In this document: one piece after another, positions 1 through 5,060 of the stretch
How the letters are laid out: every line of letters starts with the position of its first letter
Position numbering within the stretch: position 1 is the stretch's first letter
Origin: Spirochaetaceae bacterium
GTDB taxonomy: Bacteria > Spirochaetota > Spirochaetia > DSM-27196 > SLAA01
Direction: 5' to 3'
Assembly: GCA_003564775.1 (NCBI GenBank)
Contig: PXEI01000063.1
Span: 1 to 5,060 of the forward strand
DNA length: 5,060 nt
Notes under the pieces: model-generated
What the model was told of the DNA's origin: nothing
Database searches by the model: none
What the model saw: only the letters and a program-made list of their open reading frames with translations
Translations under genes and position numbers: made by a program

Positions 1-1541
1 ATGGTAACGAAGCGGTGGAGGGTACAAACCGCAACGACATGCAGGACGCAGTCGGCAACTACCTGATTCAGGATATCCGCGAAGCAGCAATGCAAGGCGG
101 GGGCTTTACAGACTACTACTTCCCACGACTCGGGCAGACGGAGCCCGAGCCGAAACGGGGCTACAGCATGTACTTTGAGCCCTTTGATCTGGTCATTGGT
201 ACCGGAGCTTACACAGTTGATATTGACGCGCTGTTGGCCGAACGTGAGGCAGAACTTGCAGCACGGTTTAACGCAGTATTTATGACCTTTGTGCTTGTTG
301 CACTGCTGGGTTTGGCGGTTACCAGCGGCTTCCTGTTCTACGTTACCCGACGTGTGCTTGGGCCCATTCAGCGAACCGCAGCGGCGCTGAATGACGCTGC
401 AAAGGGTCAGGGAGATTTAACCCGTCGCCTACCGGTGAGCTCCCAGGACGAGATTGGACAACTGGCCCAGAGTTTTAATGACTTCAGCAGCTCGCTGGAA
501 CTCATGATCATTAAGATTCGCGGTTCGGCCGGACGCCTGGATGAAACCGGTATTGGTCTTGCCTCGAACATGGAAGAAATGGCCGCGGCCGTAAACCAGA
601 TCGCTGCCAACATAGAAAGCGTTGCCGGGCTTATTGAGAAGCAAACCCAAAGTGTTGGCGACTCAAGCAGCGCGGTTGAGGAAATAGACCGTAACATCAA
701 CTCGCTTGAACAGATCATTGAACAACAGGCGGGAGCGGTGACGCAGTCCTCGGCATCTATTGAACAGATGCTCTCAAACATTAGCTCTATTGGACGCAGT
801 GTCGAGCAGTCCGACAGTCGCATAAAGGAACTGGTTGGGGCAGCCGAGGACGGCAAGCAACGGGTAGGTGCGGTCAACAGCAGCCTGCAAGAGGTTGCCG
901 CAGAGTCTGACAGTCTGTTAGAGGCAAACCGAGTTATTGCTACCGTAGCCGCGCAGACCAACCTCCTTGCTATGAACGCAGCAATTGAGGCCGCCCACGC
1001 CGGTCAGTACGGTCACGGGTTTGCGGTAGTGGCCGAGGAGATCCGGGCACTGGCCGAGAAGGCCTCACAGCAGGCAAAGGCCACGGGAGCCTCACTTAAG
1101 AGCATTAAAGGGCTCATTGACGGAGTTGCCGACACCTCTGACGGTGCCGAACAGAAGTTTGCACTGGTGCTTGAGATGATTCGTGAGGTCAGCAGACTTG
1201 GGGCTGAGATACGCCAGGCGCTGGAAGAACAGAACACCGGCAGCCGCGAGATTATGACGGCACTCGAGCACATGAACGCGCTCATGATGCAGGTTACCAC
1301 CGGTGCGCAAGAGATTGGTACCGGCCGCGCAGCCGTTCTGGATGAGATTGGCAAGCTTCAGGAGATTAGCCGTCAGGTACGTGAAAGCATAGACGAGATG
1401 CAGACCGGTGTTGGCGAGATCAACACCTCGGTTACCAACGTCTCGGTAATGAGTGGAGAGAACAAGGAACTCATCGGCGGGCTCGTGGGCCTGGTTTCAC
1501 AGTTCGAGGTATCCGAGAACGAACAGTCGGTTGCTGAGTAG
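1..1541 (+). CDS. Methyl-accepting chemotaxis protein, Cache-TM-HAMP-signalling domain (5' end outside window)
   Basis: Transmembrane chemoreceptor that would sense a ligand outside the cytoplasm and control a CheA/CheW complex. The frame is open to the left edge (first full codon at base 3), so the true start, first membrane helix and most of the sensor are missing. I number residues from the GTG at 15, which is only an internal codon. Residues 1-75 are the end of a single-Cache domain (QGGGFTDYYFPRLGQTEPEP, then YFEPFDLVIGTGAYTVDID, typical of sCache_2). Residues 85-110 are a hydrophobic helix, followed by HAMP at about 111-165 (LGPI... DEIGQLAQSFN). A long coiled-coil signalling domain follows, with hairpin tip at about 309-345 (AQTNLLAMNAAIEAAHAG, GFAVVAEEIRALAEKA). 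The C-terminus (SENEQSVAE) lacks a CheR/CheB-binding NWETF-type pentapeptide. The tip and the post-HAMP NMEEMAAAVNQI segment look spirochaete-like. The ligand cannot be told from sequence. TAG stop at 1539; no terminator hairpin with a T-run follows. Confidence 0.95.
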   Translation, partial: GNEAVEGTNRNDMQDAVGNYLIQDIREAAMQGGGFTDYYFPRLGQTEPEPKRGYSMYFEPFDLVIGTGAYTVDIDALLAEREAELAARFNAVFMTFVLVALLGLAVTSGFLFYVTRRVLGPIQRTAAALNDAAKGQGDLTRRLPVSSQDEIGQLAQSFNDFSSSLELMIIKIRGSAGRLDETGIGLASNMEEMAAAVNQIAANIESVAGLIEKQTQSVGDSSSAVEEIDRNINSLEQIIEQQAGAVTQSSASIEQMLSNISSIGRSVEQSDSRIKELVGAAEDGKQRVGAVNSSLQEVAAESDSLLEANRVIATVAAQTNLLAMNAAIEAAHAGQYGHGFAVVAEEIRALAEKASQQAKATGASLKSIKGLIDGVADTSDGAEQKFALVLEMIREVSRLGAEIRQALEEQNTGSREIMTALEHMNALMMQVTTGAQEIGTGRAAVLDEIGKLQEISRQVRESIDEMQTGVGEINTSVTNVSVMSGENKELIGGLVGLVSQFEVSENEQSVAE

Positions 1542-1560
1542 TTGCCAGGTAACTGCGAAG

Positions 1561-1594
1561 CACCAAGTAGCACCGGGTTAACACCGAGTAACAC
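1561..1594. repeat. Short imperfect tandem repeat in the MCP / SprT-like intergenic gap
   Basis: Three head-to-tail units begin with CACC: CACCAAGTAG (1561), CACCGGGTTAA (1571) and CACCGAGTAA (1582), followed by CAC. The outer copies, CACCAAGTAGCAC and CACCGAGTAACAC, differ at 2 of 13 positions and lie 21 bp apart, about two helical turns. The repeat fills most of the 56 bases between the chemoreceptor stop and the TTG start of the next gene, where no Shine-Dalgarno sequence is visible. It could be a protein-binding site or slipped-strand debris; I cannot tell which. Confidence 0.45.
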
Positions 1595-1597
1595 GCA

Positions 1598-2773
1598 TTG
1601 ACTGAAGCTGAACGGCCGACTGATCGGCAAAGAGTGTCCGAACGCGAGAGATTCCTATACAGCGACACACTTAACCTTATCCGCGGGCGCCTGCAACAGC
1701 AGGCGCAGGATATCCTACGCTCCTACCGTGTGTTCCGCGATCCTGTGCCTCCATTCCAGGTGCTGATCTTTCGTGGCGGGCGCAGGCTGTTGGGCTTTTA
1801 CCAGCCAGAGCCGCACCGCATCTGTGTTCGAGAGGCGCTCGTTTACGGGAACCACGAGGCTATTCTGGGGCATGTCCTGCGCCATGAGCTGGCCCACTTT
1901 GCCGCGTATCATCACGATAGTGAGTTGGGGCATGGCCCGGCCTTCAGGCGGTGGTGCTCACGGCTTGAGATCCCCGGGTCGGCCGGGTGCCGGTTGGAGG
2001 GAGTGCTTGAAGGTGATAGTGCCACCAGGCTCATACACGACGATACGGCAAGGGAACTGCAGCCAGCGGCCCGGCGGCTGGCATCCAGGGTTCGCAAGTT
2101 ACTGGCACTGGGCTCCAGCCCAAACCAGCACGAGGCCGAGCTAGCCACGGCCAAGGCCAATCAACTACTCCAACAGTACAACCTGAGTTTGCTGGGTGCG
2201 CAGAACCCGGATGATTTGCAACTCCACGCGGTTGAAGCCTGGGCCGGAAAGCGCCTGGGTTCCGAGGTCAAGATTATTAGCGGCCTGCTGGGCGAGTTCT
2301 TTTTCGTGTTTCCGCTCATAGAACCAGGCGATAGTCAGCGGCGGCTGTTGCTTTATGGGACGGAAGCCAACATTGAGATTGCCGAGTACGTGTTTGAGTA
2401 CCTGTTACGAGTCTTCCGCGAGTTGCGGCGTGAGCACGGCGTAGGTCGTGCAAGCGGTGGGGGTGAGGTGGCCTTCTACGCCGGTCTTGGCGAGGGCCTT
2501 GGGCACAAGCTGCGGGCCTCGCGTACTGGCCAGCAAGAGTCTGCCACCGCCGAAAGCGTTGCTCTTGAAACCGCGCTGATCAGCGTGCGTCAAGAGACTG
2601 AGGAACACACATCCAGACTCGTTTTTGGCGGGAAGCTTAGGGTACAGCGGGGGCGGGGATCACGTTACCGTAAGAACGAGATCTTCTCTGCCGGGCTGAA
2701 GGCGGGAGCGAATATATCGATACACCCAGGACTACAGGGTCACTTGCGGCCGCGGCGCCTGCTCGAACGGTGA
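1598..2773 (+). CDS. SprT-like zinc metalloprotease domain fused to DUF2786
   Basis: A 391-residue cytoplasmic protein with no signal peptide or membrane helix. Residues about 20-130 are an SprT-like domain: H96-E97-L98-A99-H100 is the HExxH zinc/catalytic motif, and H112 in GHGPAFRRW is the expected third zinc ligand. No CxxC zinc ribbon follows, unlike SprT/Spartan proteins. Residues about 163-201 match DUF2786 (RKLLALGSSPNQHEAELATA, then QQYNLSL). The rest, to about 345, resembles the partner domain usually found after DUF2786, and the tail is Arg-rich. Known SprT-family members act on DNA or DNA-protein crosslinks, but the role of the DUF2786 fusion is not established, so I assign no pathway. 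Start: the frame is closed by TAA at 1589 and has no ATG anywhere before the HExxH, so TTG at 1598 is the longest choice; GTG at 1634 (residue 13) is the alternative. Neither has a clear ribosome-binding site. Its 3' end overlaps the converging cyclase gene by 42 bases. Confidence 0.85.
   Translation: MTEAERPTDRQRVSERERFLYSDTLNLIRGRLQQQAQDILRSYRVFRDPVPPFQVLIFRGGRRLLGFYQPEPHRICVREALVYGNHEAILGHVLRHELAHFAAYHHDSELGHGPAFRRWCSRLEIPGSAGCRLEGVLEGDSATRLIHDDTARELQPAARRLASRVRKLLALGSSPNQHEAELATAKANQLLQQYNLSLLGAQNPDDLQLHAVEAWAGKRLGSEVKIISGLLGEFFFVFPLIEPGDSQRRLLLYGTEANIEIAEYVFEYLLRVFRELRREHGVGRASGGGEVAFYAGLGEGLGHKLRASRTGQQESATAESVALETALISVRQETEEHTSRLVFGGKLRVQRGRGSRYRKNEIFSAGLKAGANISIHPGLQGHLRPRRLLER
2732..2773. 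other. 42-base antisense overlap of two convergent coding ends
   Basis: The SprT-like gene ends with TGA at 2771-2773 on the plus strand. The cyclase ends with TAG at 2734-2732 on the minus strand. The last 13 codons plus the stop of each gene are therefore antisense to each other. The overlap contains GC-rich palindromes (GCGGCCGC at 2746, GGCGCC at 2754) but no T-run on either strand, so neither operon has a recognisable intrinsic terminator between the genes. Transcripts from both sides probably run into each other. Confidence 0.85.
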
Positions 2774-3691
2774 AGCCTGTGTCCCGCTGAACTCGGCACT
2801 ACTCACCACACAGTTGCGCTTCTCTTTGGCCTTGTAGAGCGCCTTGTCCGCAGCTTCCAGCATGTCTCTGGCCTCAAGCATCTCGGGACTCAGGGTCGCA
2901 ACGCCAAAGCTTGCGGTAATCTTGAACTGCTGTGTTTTCCAGTGGAGTTCGGTTTCTTCAATACTCGCGCGTAGTCGTTCCGAAACCTGGAGTGCGTCCT
3001 CAAGTGATGTCTCCGGCAAGATGCAGACAAACTCCTCTCCACCGAAACGGGCTAGAACATCGATATCTCTCAGGTGAGTCGTTACACGTTTTCGAACTTC
3101 AATGAGGGCGTGATCACCGGCCAAATGCCCAATTGAGTCGTTGGTGTCTTTAAAGTGATCTAAATCAAAGATGCACATACTCAAGTCGCGGCCGTAACGT
3201 CGATGCCGGTCAAACTCTTCCTGGAGCCGTTGATCAAGATACCGCCGATTAAAGGCGCCGGTCAGGTCGTCAAGATTATTGACGCGCCGCAGTCGCCGTT
3301 CCATGCGAACTGCATCGGTCACATCATGAACCGCAATTGCAACCTGGTTAATACTCCCATCTTCTGAATGGATAGGCGACATGGTACAACTTTGTTGCAT
3401 GTACTCACAATCGGTTTCGTCGCCACCCGGCAGTTTGAAAGGAAACAGGTAACGATGTAGTTTCTGTGACAAATACACAACATTGCCGAAGGTGAGCACG
3501 GTCTTGCAGGCCCGGATAAAGCTGGGTTTGTTGAGACCCGGGTAGTAGTTAAACACGCTGTGATTGAGAATTGTGTTGGGTTGTATCCCGCTGTGAATTG
3601 TCATCCAGTGATTCCAGCTTTGTACACGATACGAACGGTCAAGCACTACGAGTCCAATTGGTAGTGTATCCAGGATATCGGTCGCCTTCAC
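2732..3691 (-). CDS. PAS-GGDEF diguanylate cyclase
   Basis: A 319-residue soluble enzyme expected to make cyclic di-GMP from two GTP. Residues about 5-128 are a PAS sensor domain (IGLVVLDRSYRVQSWN at its start, IAVHDVTDAVRMERRL at its exit into a short linker helix). Residues about 138-292 are a complete GGDEF domain: DDLTGAFNRRYL opening, metal-binding FDLDHFK (D176), ND...GH...GD at 184-193, and the active-site loop GGEEF at 217-221. The product-inhibition I-site RxxD is intact (R208, D211), five residues before GGEEF, so feedback inhibition by c-di-GMP is predicted. A roughly 27-residue tail rich in Ser, Pro and Gln follows and has no recognisable domain. The start is GTG at 3691, chosen because it overlaps the CheC stop as GTGA and leaves the PAS domain whole; only a weak GGGGT lies 5 bases upstream, suggesting translational coupling. 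There is no receiver domain of its own, so any link to the upstream regulator must be through protein contact or co-regulation. The PAS ligand is unknown. Confidence 0.95.
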   Translation of the reverse strand: MKATDILDTLPIGLVVLDRSYRVQSWNHWMTIHSGIQPNTILNHSVFNYYPGLNKPSFIRACKTVLTFGNVVYLSQKLHRYLFPFKLPGGDETDCEYMQQSCTMSPIHSEDGSINQVAIAVHDVTDAVRMERRLRRVNNLDDLTGAFNRRYLDQRLQEEFDRHRRYGRDLSMCIFDLDHFKDTNDSIGHLAGDHALIEVRKRVTTHLRDIDVLARFGGEEFVCILPETSLEDALQVSERLRASIEETELHWKTQQFKITASFGVATLSPEMLEARDMLEAADKALYKAKEKRNCVVSSAEFSGTQASPFEQAPRPQVTL

Positions 3692-4317
3692 AGATTACCC
3701 CAAAACTCAACCAGTGCACTTCTGAGGGCAGGAAGCGAGTGTTGCCTGTTGACAAGAAAGAGGTGCCCCGAAACCTCGCGGTCTTCAAAGTTGAAACAGG
3801 TTTGGATCATGATCGCAAAGTCATCTTCAGCAAAGCCGCCCGATTCAACCAGCCCCGTAAATGCGTGTCCGTTTGTGCAGCGTGGTGGGAGATACGTGAC
3901 GGCACGCTTGAGGAGATCGAACAACCGCCCAATACAGGCGCCAATGAGAATATTGCCTACCTCCATCAGCACCTCACGTTCCAACTCAAGAATTGTATCA
4001 GACTCTAAGAGTTCATCGTGTTCGGGTTGGAACAACGAAACCAACTGATGTTCGGCACCATGAGGGAAAATTAGTAAGGCAACCCCGTCACCTTCACCAC
4101 GGTAGTGTTGCTCAACAACTCGGGATGTCTCATAGGATGGAATTGTCGAGATCAGATGTTGTTCAAGTTGGCTCATAGAAAGGAGCTGAACTCTAGGCGC
4201 ATTTAATTGAACAAAGACGTCTACCACCTCTGCTAAATCAGCAGCCGCCTGGCCAAACGCCATGTTCATGATTTCCTGAAGGCTGTCCAGTTCAAGTTCC
4301 GTTAGTGTGTCGGTCAT
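3688..4317 (-). CDS. cheC: CheC-type CheY-P phosphatase
   Basis: A 209-residue cytoplasmic protein of the CheC/CheX/FliY family, which hydrolyses the aspartyl phosphate of CheY-like regulators. Both family active-site signatures (D/S-x3-E-x2-N-x21-22-P) are readable. The first starts at D11: D-SLQ-E-IM-N, with Pro 22 residues after the Asn. The second is in LEREVLMEVGN, with Pro 21 residues after the Asn; there the D/S position is Glu, a mild change. Two intact helices favour CheC over single-site forms, and the length matches CheC (about 200 residues). The start is ATG at 4317: it overlaps the upstream regulator's TGA as ATGA and has GGAGG 10 bases upstream. An in-frame GTG at 4338 would add seven residues but lies upstream of that GGAGG. 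CheC often pairs with CheD, but no cheD is here; the adjacent CheY-like protein is the obvious substrate (inference from context). Confidence 0.92.
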   Translation of the reverse strand: MTDTLTELELDSLQEIMNMAFGQAAADLAEVVDVFVQLNAPRVQLLSMSQLEQHLISTIPSYETSRVVEQHYRGEGDGVALLIFPHGAEHQLVSLFQPEHDELLESDTILELEREVLMEVGNILIGACIGRLFDLLKRAVTYLPPRCTNGHAFTGLVESGGFAEDDFAIMIQTCFNFEDREVSGHLFLVNRQHSLPALRSALVEFWGNL

Positions 4318-4685
4318 TGGGCATTTGCCTCCAAACACTTATCTAACGCATCTAGAATTACAGGCTTTCGCGGAGGCTTCTTGAGAAAAAGAAACGCACC
4401 AAGGTCCATAATTCGCTCAACAGTTTTGGACTGAACATCCGCCGTCAGTACCACAATGGGAGTACGCGGCCCCAACTCCTTGAGTCTTGGCAGGGCTTCA
4501 AAGCCGTCCATTACCGGCATAGTAATATCCAGAAAAACAAGATCCGGATTCTCAGCGGCAAAGACCTCAAGCGCTTCCTGACCATTCTTGGCCTCCAGAA
4601 GCTGAACGTCACGCTCTGCGAGGCAGTTTTTCAGGAAATGACGTGCAGTCATGGAGTCGTCCACGATCAATACTTTGGTTGACAT
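4314..4685 (-). CDS. CheY-like single-domain response regulator
   Basis: A 123-residue receiver domain with no output domain. All phosphorylation residues are visible: acidic pair D9-D10 (VLIVDDS), phosphoacceptor D53 (FLDITMPVMDG), switch Thr T81 (VLTAD), switch aromatic F100, and K103 in LKKPP. It should be phosphorylated on D53 by a histidine kinase encoded elsewhere. As first gene of the operon, it is joined to cheC by a 4-base ATGA overlap and, through it, to the diguanylate cyclase. The start is ATG at 4685, because MSTKVLIVDDS is a typical receiver beginning. A longer in-frame start at 4805 would add 40 residues translated from the repeat region and is rejected. No Shine-Dalgarno sequence precedes the ATG; instead a -10-like box lies 6 bases upstream. 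Whether it acts on flagellar switching, on the cyclase or both cannot be told, so I do not name it cheY. Confidence 0.95.
   Translation of the reverse strand: MSTKVLIVDDSMTARHFLKNCLAERDVQLLEAKNGQEALEVFAAENPDLVFLDITMPVMDGFEALPRLKELGPRTPIVVLTADVQSKTVERIMDLGAFLFLKKPPRKPVILDALDKCLEANAQ
4328..4332 (-). promoter_or_regulatory. Ribosome-binding site for cheC
   Basis: GGAGG on the minus strand, 10 bases before the ATG at 4317 and inside the last codons of the response regulator gene. It is the only strong Shine-Dalgarno sequence in this operon, and it decides the cheC start in favour of 4317 over the GTG at 4338. Confidence 0.8.
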
Positions 4686-4691
4686 AGAATT

Positions 4692-4722
4692 AGTGTAGCA
4701 TGAGATAGGGGGGCGATGTCCA
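4692..4722 (-). promoter_or_regulatory. Probable sigma70-type extended -10 promoter for the operon, leaderless geometry
   Basis: On the minus strand, TGCTACACT (4700-4692) matches an extended -10 (TGn plus TACACT against TATAAT). TGGACA (4722-4717, one mismatch to TTGACA) lies 19 bases upstream, a slightly long spacer that an extended -10 can tolerate. The -10 hexamer ends 6 bases before the ATG at 4685, so initiation is predicted at or next to the A of the start codon. That agrees with the absence of a Shine-Dalgarno sequence before this gene. Read by eye only, with no transcript data. Confidence 0.5.
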
Positions 4723-4763
4723 TTGTAAATTGCCGCATCGGTGAACATTGGGCGTGGGCGACA

Positions 4764-4855
4764 GGTGCCTGCGGGGCGCCTGCAGGGCGCCTGCGCGGGG
4801 TGCATGAACGCGCCTGAACGCGCTTGCAGGGCTCCTGCGGGGCGCCTAAACGCGC
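4764..4855. repeat. GC-rich mosaic of two 11-bp repeat motifs
   Basis: Motif A: GGTGCCTGCGG (4764), GGCGCCTGCAG (4775) and GGCGCCTGCGC (4786) in direct tandem, then GGCTCCTGCGG (4830) and GGCGCCTAAAC (4841). Motif B: CATGAACGCGC (4803), CCTGAACGCGC (4813) and CCTAAACGCGC (4845), the last running out of a motif A copy. Several copies can pair with each other: GGCGCC-TGCAG-GGCGCC (4775-4791) and GCAGG-GCT-CCTGC (4826-4838) are hairpins. By my count, G plus C is 89 of 120 bases over 4741-4860. Open frames through it are translations of the repeat, not genes. It sits directly upstream of the response regulator promoter. It could be a dispersed genomic repeat family or a protein-binding array. Confidence 0.75.
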
Positions 4856-5060
4856 CGCCCAGGGCTGCTCCCCAAACCAGCTCCCCAAGCGCCCGCGGGT
4901 GTCAAAGCGCTACCGGTGGGTAGGGTGGTTATTCGCTCAAACAATTACTATCAGGGTTGTGTAAGATACTCGTAGTTTTCTCGTATTATCTTACACGAGT
5001 CTGATACTTCAACAGAAAGTCTCTTGCCACACCCCCTGCAGCGAACTGGACTTGCCCTTC
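4856..5060. other. Gene-free right end with a sharp composition change
   Basis: No convincing gene starts or ends here. GC-rich sequence gives way near 4920 to an AT-rich stretch (37 G or C in 100 bases over 4921-5020, by my count), which surrounds the inverted repeat at 4959-4996. On the minus strand one frame is open from the right edge to a TGA at 4953-4951 and would end ...VRCRGCGKRLSVEV..., and another is open to a TAA at 4988-4986. Both are too short to call as the 3' end of an upstream gene. The last 40 bases show nothing I recognise. Confidence 0.5.
4959..4996. repeat. Perfect 10-bp inverted repeat with an internal direct repeat
   Basis: GTGTAAGATA (4959-4968) is exactly the reverse complement of TATCTTACAC (4987-4996). 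The 18-base spacer contains CTCGTA twice (4969-4974 and 4980-4985), spaced 11 bp, one helical turn. There is no flanking T-run, so it is not an ordinary intrinsic terminator. Its arms are AT-rich, and it lies in intergenic DNA about 275 bases upstream of the response regulator start. An operator for a dimeric regulator, or a site belonging to a gene to the right of the window, are both possible. Confidence 0.7.

Noticed and set aside
407..1354. Several minus-strand reading frames opposite the chemoreceptor gene
   Set aside because: They are antisense shadows of a coding region whose plus-strand protein is a clear chemoreceptor; their translations are Ser/Ala/Cys-rich without domain signals.
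1542..1560. Possible terminator hairpin after the chemoreceptor (GTTGCC and GGTAAC)
   Set aside because: The arms leave only a one-base loop, pairing is imperfect, and no T-run follows.
3571..4178. Plus-strand reading frames across the cheC gene
   Set aside because: The opposite strand encodes CheC with both phosphatase motifs; the plus-strand translations show no family features.
4318..4338. Upstream GTG start for cheC at 4338
   Set aside because: It lies upstream of the GGAGG sequence that correctly spaces the ATG at 4317, and that ATG forms the ATGA overlap with the preceding stop.
4686..4805. A 40-residue N-terminal extension of the response regulator from an ATG at 4805
   Set aside because: The extension (MHPAQAPCRRPAG...) partly translates the 11-bp repeats, reads through the proposed promoter, and is not expected before the standard receiver start MSTKVLIVDDS.
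4764..4855. The repeat block as a CRISPR array
   Set aside because: Units are about 11 bp, directly tandem or irregular, with no unique spacers of constant length and no cas genes.
4667..4923. Two short Ala/Arg/Pro-rich reading frames, one on each strand, over the repeat block
   Set aside because: They owe their openness to GC-rich repeats without A/T-rich stop codons; no ribosome site or recognisable protein feature.
4959..4996. The inverted repeat as an intrinsic terminator or dif-type recombination site
   Set aside because: There is no GC-rich stem or trailing T-run, and the 18-base spacer does not fit the 6-base centre of a dif site.

Overview
The window carries five protein genes, four of them signal-transduction proteins, plus about 375 bases of unusual non-coding DNA at the right end. 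The organism is a bacterium of medium-high GC. My best guess is a free-living member of the Spirochaetota. The chemoreceptor resembles spirochaete receptors in two places: the NMEEMAAAVNQIAANIES stretch after HAMP, and the TNLLAMNAAIEAAHAG form of the hairpin tip. A gamma- or deltaproteobacterium is possible, because the response regulator / CheC / diguanylate cyclase set and SprT-DUF2786 fusions are also known there from memory. I hold the phylum call at only about 0.55.

Layout. Bases 1-1541 (+) are the 3' part of a methyl-accepting chemotaxis protein: the end of a Cache sensor, a membrane helix, HAMP and the full signalling domain. Its start lies left of the window. A 56-base gap with short 10-11 bp iterations precedes a TTG-started gene at 1598-2773 (+). 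That gene encodes an SprT-like zinc metalloprotease domain joined to DUF2786. On the minus strand, 4685 down to 2732 is a compact three-gene operon read leftward: a CheY-like single-domain response regulator, a CheC-type CheY-P phosphatase, and a PAS-GGDEF diguanylate cyclase. Both junctions are 4-base start/stop overlaps (ATGA, then GTGA). The operon's last gene and the SprT-like gene converge, and their coding 3' ends overlap by 42 bases.

Bases 4686-5060 contain no convincing gene. They hold a probable extended -10 promoter placed so that the response regulator mRNA would start at or next to its ATG (leaderless). Next comes a very GC-rich mosaic of 11-bp repeats (4764-4855), then an abruptly AT-rich stretch with a perfect 10-bp inverted repeat (4959-4996).

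Functionally, I infer that the minus-strand operon is a self-contained module. Phosphorylation of the response regulator by an unlinked kinase would be reset by CheC and linked to c-di-GMP synthesis by the cyclase, which has an intact active site and inhibitory site. The chemoreceptor may feed the same or a separate CheA pathway. No cheA, cheW, cheB, cheR or cheD is visible here. I see no CRISPR array, transposase, tRNA or rRNA, and no clearly undescribed system. The most unusual parts are the leaderless-looking promoter, the repeat mosaic and the inverted repeat.
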